From Physocladia obscura (lineage: Eukaryota; Chytridiomycota; Chytridiomycetes; Chytridiales; Chytriomycetaceae), in NCBI GenBank assembly GCA_027596945.1, contig JADGJH010000295.1, forward strand, positions 1-21,976: 21,976 nt of DNA. The letters are read 5' to 3'. The position numbers and the translations under genes are program-made. Of the stretch, positions 1 to 8,458 are shown one piece after another (the first letter of the stretch is position 1; the number at the start of each line of letters is the position of its first letter). The notes beneath the pieces are model-generated. The model did no database searches. It had not been told where the DNA came from and was given only the letters and a program-made list of their open reading frames with translations.

Positions 1-49
1 TTCTTTGTGAAGAATTTCAAATCATCTCACAAAGAATTTTCACAAAGAA
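1..49. repeat. Short inverted plus direct repeat, TTCTTTGTGA / TCACAAAGAA
   Basis: TTCTTTGTGA at 1-10 is the exact reverse complement of TCACAAAGAA at 27-36, and the latter is repeated directly at 40-49. The hairpin would have a 10-bp stem and a 16-nt loop. It lies at the window edge, so it may continue to the left. It could be the end of a small inverted-repeat element or chance in AT-rich DNA. Confidence 0.5.
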
Positions 50-1596
50 TTGTTGTTTGCAAAATCTCTCTAATGTCACAATTGGCTAAGTATGGCATGC
101 TTTCACAAATTCAGGAATTTCAAGGAAGAAGATTTGATTGTTATTGTGTTTTTAATTGAATACAATAACCCTAACAAAACTTAAAAATCAGTAAGCTTAC
201 AGTATGGTTTGAAATTACTGAGTTCAAATTTTGCTGATGCAAAGTGATCTTGATCTGGACCATCTTAATTGAATCAACAAAACATGATTTAATTTAAAAA
301 CTTTAAATTTGAAATATTAACATTGCTTGAAATCAAAGAAAGATAATAAAAAATCAGACTGGTGTTCAAGGACATACTGTCACTATGTTTGCTGTAATAA
401 ATTTGCAGGAAATTGTAAAAGAGTAATCTGTAACAGCAGAAGTTTTTTTTTTCATTTTTGGATTTTGAACAGGTGAGCCTCATATCACAATCACTCTAGT
501 TTATAATTCTTTATGTTTGTGTTATTATGGCATAAATATATTCAAAATTCTAATTTCATTCCACTTTACAATTTTTTTGCAACTTTCAATATTGAATGAA
601 TGAACATGACCCAATTTCACTCCAGCTCCAGCTAAATCCACTGATATCATATCTTTTAATGATTGTGTGCCAATACAGTCATCTGTAAATTCTGCATCAT
701 CCAAAAATTTTAACTTAACTTTGTGTTAGTTTCTTTAAGCACTGATCCACTAACCAAATTCCAAACAACCAGCTTCACACATCCTTGTTGCAATCTTTGT
801 TTATGATTGTGTATGGTAAGAATTTTTAGCAAAATTCTCTTTTTTTCTTTTTTTCTACATTTTCATTCCAAGCAGCCTTTAAAATAAATCTTGCCATTTT
901 CCTCCCCAACCAACTTTTATTGTATTAATACAAAGTTTCCACTTAATGATAGAAAGGCAAGTCCACTGTTTTTGTTTCTTTGCTTTTCAAGTGAATTGAG
1001 TGATTTCATTCAATAAAGAGTGAATTCACCTTTCAATACAGCTTGAATCTTCTCCACTTTAACAATCTTGAAGCATCTTTCGAAATAGAAGGAAGGCAAC
1101 AGCAGCTTCCTGTCTGCTTTGATATGCACCACCATGGAGGTGGTCTGTGTTTGGTATCAAGTTTTCTTGGCACATTTGACATTTTTCCCTTTTCTGATTT
1201 GGTTTTTTGTGTTTTTTATTATTATTTTGTTTTGTGGACCAAAGTGCATGATACTGGTTTTTCCATTTTTGACTCTATGATACAGGAGTAAAGTTCTTGT
1301 AAGTTGTAACAGAGTTGTTAGTAGCTGTATTGGCTTAAGTCAACTAATTCAATACTGTTATTTCATAACTAAATAATAAGTGAGATGGAAAGAAAAAGAA
1401 TAATAAAGAATAAAAGACATTTCAAAAGAAAAATGGCTTGAAGGTGGTTGGCAAGCAGTTGGAAATCACTTGGAAATCACTTGAATTGCTTTTGAATATT
1501 TGAAAATAAAAAAAATTAGATTGAAATTTAATTTGTATTACGTAGATTATCACAATTTCAAACTTTTGACCCTAGATAATGCCGACAAGTCATTGT

Positions 1597-1610
1597 TCGG
1601 AATATTCCGA
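1597..1610. repeat. 14-bp perfect palindrome TCGGAATATTCCGA
   Basis: The 14 bases read the same on both strands. The core GGAATATTCC contains two inverted GAA units two bases apart, as in a minimal heat-shock element, but a third unit at the right spacing is missing. It lies about 390 bp beyond the 3' end of the b561-like gene, so a promoter role for that gene is unlikely. Confidence 0.4.
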
Positions 1611-1992
1611 TAATTTTTGTGATCAGCTTAATGTCAAATGGAATTTTTTCCCAGTGTGATTAGCATTTTGCTTTCAAACCCTTACTTTATCATTTTAATT
1701 TCATATTTTCAGAACTTAATAAAACATCACTTTACTCTTAAACGACTGTTTATTAGAATCAAGGCCACACACTGTATACCCACAAGTTTATGCATGTACC
1801 ACACAAGTACCTTCTGTGAGTTCGCAGCAATAATTTTGCTGTAATCCAAGTACCTTACCTGCTTGTGTTTGGATCCATTTAATGACTGATAACAAGATAG
1901 AACATCGTATCTAAGCAACGCACTTTATCGCGTCACCAGTAACTTTATATGCATTTTTTGCCAACTTTTTGAAATTCAAACCATACTACTTA

Positions 1993-2649
1993 TCATGGAA
2001 CAATGATTATCGTACCAACACTGTCAGTATTCGCATTGTTATCAGCAAGCAAGGCTTCATTTTCAGAAACGGCGACAATACGCGTGAAAAAACGCCGTCT
2101 ATATTCCAGAACCAAAAACACAGCAACAAGTAATGCCAACCAAAGCCAAAATAAGATCACAGAAGCATTAAGATATTCCACAGGGACATACGCAAGAGCA
2201 ATCCACGAATTTGCAAACGCACTGACAATCAAAGCAACTGCAATCGAGCGGTGAATCTGGTCCCAGAAACGAAATCGTTTTGCGGACAGACCAACAAAAA
2301 GCTGAAGAGGAAGCAAAAACCCAACAACGGCAAAGCCCAGTAAAAAATGGACGGAATAATCGGGTGTTGTCGTGTATGCGGCGACCGGGATCCCGTGGTC
2401 GGCATTCGAAGTTATTGCGGTTTTCACGTGACCAACATGTAGTAGTCCAACCCCGATGCTGGTTGTGACAGCGCCAGAGACGCCAAGCCATAGATGCGTC
2501 ATGAGGCGCTGATTCGGTGTTGCGAACGTGTAGAACCGCATCGCCAGTCCCGATAACGGTAAGATAATACACAGCCCAAGAACCATACTGAGTCCATGCC
2601 CAATCACAACAAATCCGGTGCCCATCTCAAAAGCTGAATCTACTTGCAT
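1993..2649 (-). CDS. Cytochrome b561-like membrane protein
   Basis: Single open frame of 218 residues, ATG at 2649. Hydrophobic segments lie near residues 14-37, 52-74, 100-121, 133-155 and 163-181. Histidines 18, 52, 101 and 133 each sit at or near the edge of a successive helix, which is the spacing expected for the two haem pairs of the b561 fold. H71 and H74 add an HxxH after helix 2. Family members pass electrons across membranes, often using ascorbate or feeding ferric reduction; which applies here cannot be told. The C-terminal tail (about 183-218) is polar with no known motif. Many fungal relatives carry a DOMON domain before the b561 part. None is visible upstream, where the frame is closed by TGA at 2701-2703. 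Codon use and base composition stand out from the AT-rich flanks. A missed 5' exon cannot be excluded. Confidence 0.75.
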   Translation of the reverse strand: MQVDSAFEMGTGFVVIGHGLSMVLGLCIILPLSGLAMRFYTFATPNQRLMTHLWLGVSGAVTTSIGVGLLHVGHVKTAITSNADHGIPVAAYTTTPDYSVHFLLGFAVVGFLLPLQLFVGLSAKRFRFWDQIHRSIAVALIVSAFANSWIALAYVPVEYLNASVILFWLWLALLVAVFLVLEYRRRFFTRIVAVSENEALLADNNANTDSVGTIIIVP

Positions 2650-3978
2650 TAATTGCCAAAAAATGAAATAAAATTTTTCAAAAGTGGAATACCAACAGAC
2701 TCAGAGTCGATTCTGTGCCCAAACAAGATTTTTTTTGTGAGCAGATTGTACATCTATTGTTCATTCTTTCAAGCTTGGTGATTATTGTAATTAAAATTAA
2801 TATCGTTTTATACAGTAACAGAAAAGTCCAATTTCTTGAGCACATTAATTTAATTTTGCTTAAAATCTTCTTGTTTATTATTCTAAGAATAGAACTTTTA
2901 AACAAAATGCTCAAAAAAAATTTGTGTCTCATTTAATAATACTAAATTTGTGAGAAAAATTTGAAATATTAAATTACACCATTCTTAAAAATAAATCCTT
3001 TGACAGAAATCCACTCAAGCAAAATTTCTGTTTTAGGGGTTAAAAAGGAATTTCTCTATCCAATTCAGCATTTCTAATTTGTGCATTCAGCTTGTATATT
3101 GTAACTTCATTCTTCTAAATCTAACAAACTTCCAAAATTTCAGTAAATAAAGAAATAAAACAAATGTTAAAAAAAAGTTATGATTAAAATGATGGGAACA
3201 AAGTAAGAATGGTACATGTTGAATTAAAAAAAAAATAGTAATGGTAAGCAGTTCCACTTTGTTGGAAATCAAGATATTACCCAGAACCACCTCTCAGGTC
3301 TTGGAGCTACTATTCAGCAAAAGACAAATTTCAAGCTTTGAGATATGAAGTTACCATGACAATATAAGATCCTCACATTGTTTGGGTGACTTGTCCATTC
3401 AAAGACTCTATTTCTGAACTGACAATAGCCTGGCACTAACTTTTACATGCAATTGATCAGGATGGGATTATTATGGCATATAGGAGAGGAGACCCTTCGT
3501 GTGAAATGATCCAACAATCAAAATGAAAAAATATTTAGTGGAGATCACTTCAGAATATGACAGCTGAACAAATGGATAAAGCATTGTTTAAATGGAGTTT
3601 TAAAGCATGATTTTTGCAAAACAAGATAAATTTCTATATTGTATGCCATGTAACCAATATTATTATTAACTTTGGGTGAAGTTTGTGAATTCAAATAATT
3701 TTGGCAAGATGAATGAGTTTCAGGGAAAAAGGGTTTCGGCAAACTCAAATGATTTGTACGGGTTTGGATTGCTCTGTGATTTGTCTGAAGTATTAATTAC
3801 CTATCACTAGATTACTGATTCGCAGCAAAACAAAATTTTTGTTTTACAGAAATTCGCATAGGTTGTTGATCAAAATAAATCCATTGAGGTGTGCATGCAG
3901 TTAGATTTTGTGTATGATTGTATGAAAAATAAAAAATAAAAAAATTAAATACTAAATAATAAAAAACAAAACTGAAGG
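2650..3978. other. AT-rich spacer with a decayed transposase stretch
   Basis: The spacer between the b561-like gene and the MFS gene is AT-rich. Apart from the Harbinger-like relic at about 3311-3526 (separate entry), I see only short low-complexity open frames rich in Ile, Leu, Phe and Lys, with no recognisable motif. The last ~150 bp (3830-3978) would hold the 3' UTR of the MFS gene. Confidence 0.5.
3311..3526 (+). mobile_element. Decayed Harbinger/DDE_Tnp_4-like transposase fragment
   Basis: Read in one plus-strand frame from 3311, about 70 codons give, with two in-frame stops, the series YSAKDKFQALRYEV, then DPHIVWVTCPF, then LLHAIDQDGIIMAYRRGDP. This matches the order seen in the DDE superfamily endonucleases of Harbinger-like elements: a YS-KFKxxGLRYEV strand, an IVWVNGPF strand, and a later L-DE-ERV-AD-GY-GDP segment. 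The fragment has no start codon and no terminal repeats that I can see. Assignment is by memory of family consensus, so moderate confidence. It is a dead relic. Confidence 0.5.
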
Positions 3979-6032
3979 TTAATGATGTACAATACATTCA
4001 GTATTGGTATCAGTTCCACTAATATAGCGGCATCCATCATCATCAACTACTTTATAGCTGTACCATACAGTTCCAAGCCCCCACAAAACAATGCAAGCAA
4101 AAACAAAATAGTGATTGAACGGGAATCCCAAGCCATTTGTAATACTCCAAGCCCATAAAATTCCTCCTAAAGCAGGTCCGATGCTTCTCACAAATGACGC
4201 GCTTGTTTGTGCCACCCCATTCACAAGACCTAGATTTTCGCCAGTAGCAGTGTTATTAATGAGAATAAATATACTTGTGTATGTCAGCACGTTGCAAAAC
4301 TGACGAAATATCAGGTTTATTAGAAGCAGCACCCATACAATTGTCTTATTTTCGAAAGCAGGATTTATAATACCCGAAAGCACCGGATAAGTTGCGTACG
4401 GAATTATATAGAGTATGGCGCCAGTTCGAAACAACGTGAGTGGAGAATAGTGCCAGGAAAGATATGGATACACAACCAATTGTAAATATAGCGCAAGTGT
4501 GCCAATTATGCTTAAAACCACTCCTACTTGTGCACTATCATATCCAAGTCCCCCGTCCCGAGTTGGAGTCACGATCCACAGACTAAAAACTTCATCAAGA
4601 ATAATATTTTGAAATGCAAGTAAACTGTATGCAATAATAGCTTGTCTGGCTTTTTTGTCGATTGCATTAAAAATTCCGCTTTCTTGTTGGACTGGTTCAA
4701 GTGAAGACACAGAACAGTGGTTTCTCAGATCATCTTCAATATCAAGGCAATTTGATGATAGTCGTTGTGAACTTGATCTTCCACTGCTATCACTTCTTCC
4801 ACTGCCTCCGTCTAAAGTTGAAATAGAATTTCGAAAGGCATCTGGCTGCTCATTTCCAATTTGACAGTTATTTTCAAAAATTCCGCATCCTGTCTCGCCA
4901 ATCACTTCATTAACAGCAATATATCCGCCAATTTGAATTTGTCTTTTCGGGTTGGTTTCCTCTAACAAGAAAAATCCAACGACAAAGCCAACTAAACTGA
5001 CGGTCGCACTCACTGCACATGGTAGGAAAAATGGATTACGTTCAAGAAACTCATTTCCGTTTGGAAAAATATGTGGATACGTTTCCACAGGGTATGCTAG
5101 GCATCCGCCAATAATTGGGCCCAATATTGTACCTAATGACCACATTATTCCAATTAAAGAAAATCCAAAACTTTGATTCGTGCTGTCTGTAACTTCTCCA
5201 ATTACACATTTGGCGATACCGACATTTCCGTTCAAAATTCCACTGCAATTTTTGAACTTCTGTTAAGACCACTACACCATCACTTATTATTTACCATAAC
5301 ATTCTGGAAATAATGGCCATTTTTAGAGTATGAGATTGACCAAACATGAGTAAAGAAATTGCATTTCCTAGTAGCCCAGTTAAAAGTACTGGTCTTCGTC
5401 CAACCCGATCGCTGACCCTAGATTAAAAATATACATTACCATGACAAAAAATTTTTGAAACTAATTCAGAATTCGACAAACCATCCCCAAAGCAAACTGG
5501 TCATAAATTGCGCAAGTGAAAATGAAGAAGCAATAAAACCAACATAAAATCCAACTTCTTTTTCATTTGAAAGTCCAAAATCGCGAACCATGAAATAGAT
5601 GAATGGGACTGTTTTTTTTTCCACATTTTGTGTGATCGATAAATACATGTTAAAATAGTTGAAAAACAAGGAAATTCAACACGCACACAATATTGTTAGT
5701 GCCACTGGCTCGCAGAAAATAACAAAACACAAAACAGTCAAAATTTTCGCTGGCACTGGCGTGACTGGTCGCACTGAAACAGGGACGTTGGTTTCGGAGA
5801 TAACAACAGCGAAAGATTCCAGAGCCGCAATCGTCGACGATGAGGCAAAAGAGTGCAAATGAATCAAACGTGAGATTTTGTTCGCGTTTGAGTTCCCTGC
5901 CACTGTTCCGTCATCACTTTCCCCCCTCGATATTTTAGCAAATGCTGTGGTTGGTTGCGCTGATAAATTAGTTTGACAAGATGATCTAGTCGTGTTTCGC
6001 AACAGGTTTGGACGATTATGATCAGATTCCAT
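3979..6032 (-). CDS. MFS transporter, ZIF-like (zinc-induced-facilitator type) family
   Basis: Four exons on the minus strand: 6032-5687, 5608-5482, 5417-5295 and 5242-3979, giving 619 residues with the frame kept through every junction. Introns are 78, 64 and 52 nt with donors GTGCGT, GTTTGT and GTAAAT. ATG at 6032 is the first in frame. Residues 1-90 are a polar N-terminal tail, and TM1 is near 95-118 (PVPAKILTVLCFVIFCEPVA). The MFS motif A, WVSDRVGRRPV, is rebuilt across the second intron (about 158-168), followed by LNGNVGIAKCVIGEVTD. A Ser-rich cytosolic loop separates the two six-helix halves. The FCEP and PFIYFMVRDFG signatures fit the fungal/plant ZIF-like branch of MFS carriers, whose known members move zinc chelators, organic anions or drugs by proton exchange; the substrate here is unknown. 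The gene starts only 72 bp after the stop of the NCS1 gene. Confidence 0.85.
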
Positions 6033-6104
6033 TGTTTTCGGGTAACTTGAAGAGAATAAAAAGAACAAAAAATCAAAAACCAGCGTAACAAATATTTATT
6101 TTCT

Positions 6105-7837
6105 TTACTTCAACTGATTTTCATATTTTTCAATATCAGAATCATTTTCTTGTTCATAATCTTCTGGTTCTTTCCAACCTTCGTTGAATTGAATTGGAAC
6201 TGGCCAAAGCCAACAGTACAAGTAATAAGTGCCCGCAGACAAAATAGTCCTACAAAATAAGCAAAGTAATAAAACTTTACAACACCATTAGAAGCGTTGA
6301 TCCCTATATTGTTTAGAAATCCGTAAAAGCTGGGAATAATCCCGATAATGTATGCAACAAATGCTTGGATACCAAACCCGTGGAAAAAGTAGTATGCGCC
6401 ATGTTTGGAATCACTAAATAGATCAGGAATTTTTAAGTAACCACGCGCAACAAGGTAGTAGTTTGCCAAAAGAACTCCAGTGATTGATAAAAGGAAAATT
6501 TGGTATGATGAAAGAAAGCTGATAAATATTGATGCAATTCCGAGAAGATACCAAGGACTGATGAGAACGGAAAGAACTGCGCAAATGAAAAAGCCGGTAC
6601 GAATAGTGATTATTTTGGTAAGAGGCCAGCAATATCATTTCCAGCTTGCAATGAATTTTCAAAGATGGAACTAAAGACTGCACTATAGGCAAACATGGCA
6701 GCGATACACAAAACGCTGAAACGACTACTTGGTGTGTACCAGGTTGTCATAATTGTGTTCAAGTAAGTTAATGGGCTTTTAAACGAATAAAAATTAAAAA
6801 CTTGAAAAATAAACTAAATAAAAATATACCAAATAAGTTCTCCAAAAACAACTTGACTTGATGCGTAGACAATATTACCGACAATTCCAACTATAAGGTT
6901 GGAAAGCAGGAATCCAAGAACATTTCCGAAAATAACGTCTGTTTTCTTGCCAGCATACCGTTGAAAATCGGATGCGTTACTTGCAAAAGTTGCACAGTTG
7001 GCGGCACCAAGAAAAAAAAAACGAACAATCAGCCGAGATTTCTCTGGGCCTGACACGGTCGACCCTTGAGAAGCCACGGGGCCAATACCACCAGCAAGAA
7101 TGAGCATCAAAATTAGCAGGGCTAACTCAGAAATAATGAACACCTGTTGTTTTGTTTTCGTTTTTTATTTTGTTAGTTGTGCGTATAAGTTAGTAAACAT
7201 TGTAACTTACCACCAATTTCGAGTAAACAAGTCCCTTCATCTTTGACACCGGGATAATCAAGAAACAGCAAGTGATAATGAAAAAAATGGCAAATTCAAT
7301 CATTTCGCCTGACGTTAAAGCGGAGCCGGAACCTATTGTATTTGAAATATCTGCAATAGTTGGAAAGATTGCGCGGAGCATCACGTAGATGGATTGACCT
7401 CCTTGAACAGCATTAACACCGTTCCAAACGATCGATATAACAGCTCTGCTAAATGTTGGCCACAATCCACCGTAAATTCCGAACGCGGAACGATTCAAGA
7501 CAGGAAACCTAAACAAATCTTAATTTTTATAAAATTCCTCGAAAACCCAATATGGTGTGCTGTTCCAGCCCGTCCATTCAAAACAATTATAACTGAAATA
7601 AGCAACTGTCCACCAAACGCGCAACCAAGTGCTTCCCACATGCTCAAACCCAAAGCTTCTACAGAGCCGCCGTACCAATTACTGATTGTTGCAACTACAG
7701 AAAACCAAAACGTCATGTAAGTTACAGAATTCCAAGTGCGCTCTTCTTTCTTTATGGGTCGGAGATCCTCATTGCCCAAAAGTGCTCCAATGCCACAACT
7801 TTTCTACGCCTTTTACGACTAAATCCCGAAACTGCAT
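6105..7837 (-). CDS. NCS1 permease, FUR-type (uracil/allantoin/uridine/thiamine-like), with apparent frameshifts
   Basis: Exons 7837-7547, 7508-7211, 7143-6830 and 6775-6105, with introns of 38, 67 and 54 nt. The product would be about 524 residues, normal for the family. Hallmarks in order: GNEDLRPIKKEERTW, SNWYGGSVEALGLSMWEALG, RAGTAHHIGFPVLNRSAFG (joined over the 38-nt intron), WNGVNAVQGGQ (the substrate-site helix), SNASDFQRYA, QAGNDIAGLLPK, NYYLVARGYLKIPDL, YYFAYFVG, and the tail YYLYCWLWPVPIQFNEGW. These proteins import nucleobases, nucleosides or related vitamins with H+ at the plasma membrane; the substrate cannot be told. Three places need a one-base change to keep frame: an extra G near 7775-7777, a missing base at 6610-6613 that creates TAA, and a missing base in the A-run at 6241-6244. 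It is either a young pseudogene or a locus with consensus errors. ATG at 7837 assumes the first lesion is real. Confidence 0.75.
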
Positions 7838-8458
7838 TTTTGTTTTCGAGATAAATTACACGAGGAGAGAGTGAAGGGAAATGTTTCTTTTAATCCTCAA
7901 AGCCTGGAAAAATCTGTCGGATAAGATCTTGATCACTCTTTTGACTATATTTTCCAGGATCAGTCACTAATTCGCCTCTGGCAATGCTAGCCTTTCACCA
8001 AATCGGTCCAACCCGATTTTTCCTGGCGCGACAGTATGTTTGGCGTTGGTATGGACCTGCGCCATTCGCCCAACTACACATGGGCATATATCTGCTACCA
8101 AAAACCAGCGAGATTATCTTTTTAAAGTGTTTTGATTCTTGGCGGGGTAAAGATGGTAGCGCGCTATATTGCAGCAATGTTGCGGCTACCGTCGACGATA
8201 GCGTTGGCGTTGTTCCAAAACTTGTTCTGCCGAGAGAAAGCATTGAAGTTCGGTTGGTTGCTGTGTGGGAATGAATGTTTTTAAATAGATGTGATACACT
8301 TACTGACAGCTTTTACTCAATATTTAAAAAAAAAATTTCATCAATTATAATAGAAAAAAGAAAAAGTCTGTGGAGAGTGGGCAGATGTAGAACCACTAAT
8401 AAAAATATCAATAGAAAGCTTCCAACTATTTTTGTGATTTTCCCATCCAGAATTTTCA
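7838..8458. other. Spacer holding a CmcJ-like relic and the probable NCS1 promoter
   Basis: Between the start of the NCS1 gene and the stop of gene A. The middle (about 7945-8274) has clearly higher G+C and is listed separately as a coding relic. The bases next to 7838 should contain the NCS1 5' UTR; I see no clear promoter motif. From 8275 to 8458 the sequence is AT-rich with nothing recognisable, and would hold the 3' UTR of gene A. Confidence 0.4.
7945..8274 (+). pseudogene. C-terminal fragment of a CmcJ/AsaB-like oxidoreductase family protein
   Basis: The plus-strand frame is open from 7945 to the stop at 8272-8274, with an ATG at 7984 (96 residues). Residues about 36-96 read LPKTSEIIFLKCFDS, then KDGSALYCSNVAA, then VLPRESIEVRLVAVWE at the extreme C-terminus. 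The pattern of an acidic turn, [IL]-[IL]-x-[KR]-C-[FY]-D-S, a DG-A strand and a closing PRESIEVR is what I recall from the C-terminus of fungal CmcJ/NvfI or AsaB-type hydroxylase/desaturase-like proteins. The ~200 residues that should precede it are absent; the sequence to the left is the oppositely oriented NCS1 gene. It is therefore either a truncated relic or part of a gene whose other exons I cannot find. Higher G+C than its surroundings also fits an old coding remnant or an insertion. Confidence 0.5.

Larger units (their letters stand above)
1..1992. other. AT-rich intergenic spacer
   Basis: No gene could be supported in this stretch. It is AT-rich, with many short homopolymers and stop codons in all frames. 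Two small structures are listed separately (inverted repeat at 1-49, palindrome at 1597-1610). On the minus strand 709 to 524 is an open run of about 61 codons without a start ATG, rich in Asp, Gly and Val. It is preceded, after a frame change, by another short open run. This looks like worn-out coding sequence, but I could not assign it to a family. Confidence 0.5.

Noticed and set aside
289..483. 64-codon minus-strand frame in the left spacer
   Set aside because: Low-complexity Asn/Leu/Ser-rich translation in AT-rich DNA, no motif, no codon bias; likely chance.
1043..1291. 82-codon plus-strand frame starting with TTG
   Set aside because: No ATG at the start, Phe/Leu-rich from T-rich DNA, no recognisable domain.
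2678..2936. Overlapping frames on both strands upstream of the b561-like gene
   Set aside because: I considered them as a missing DOMON exon, but they encode only Ile/Leu/Lys-rich low-complexity sequence.
7995..8243. 82-codon minus-strand frame opposite the CmcJ-like fragment
   Set aside because: The plus strand carries the PRESIEVR signature; the minus frame has no recognisable motif.
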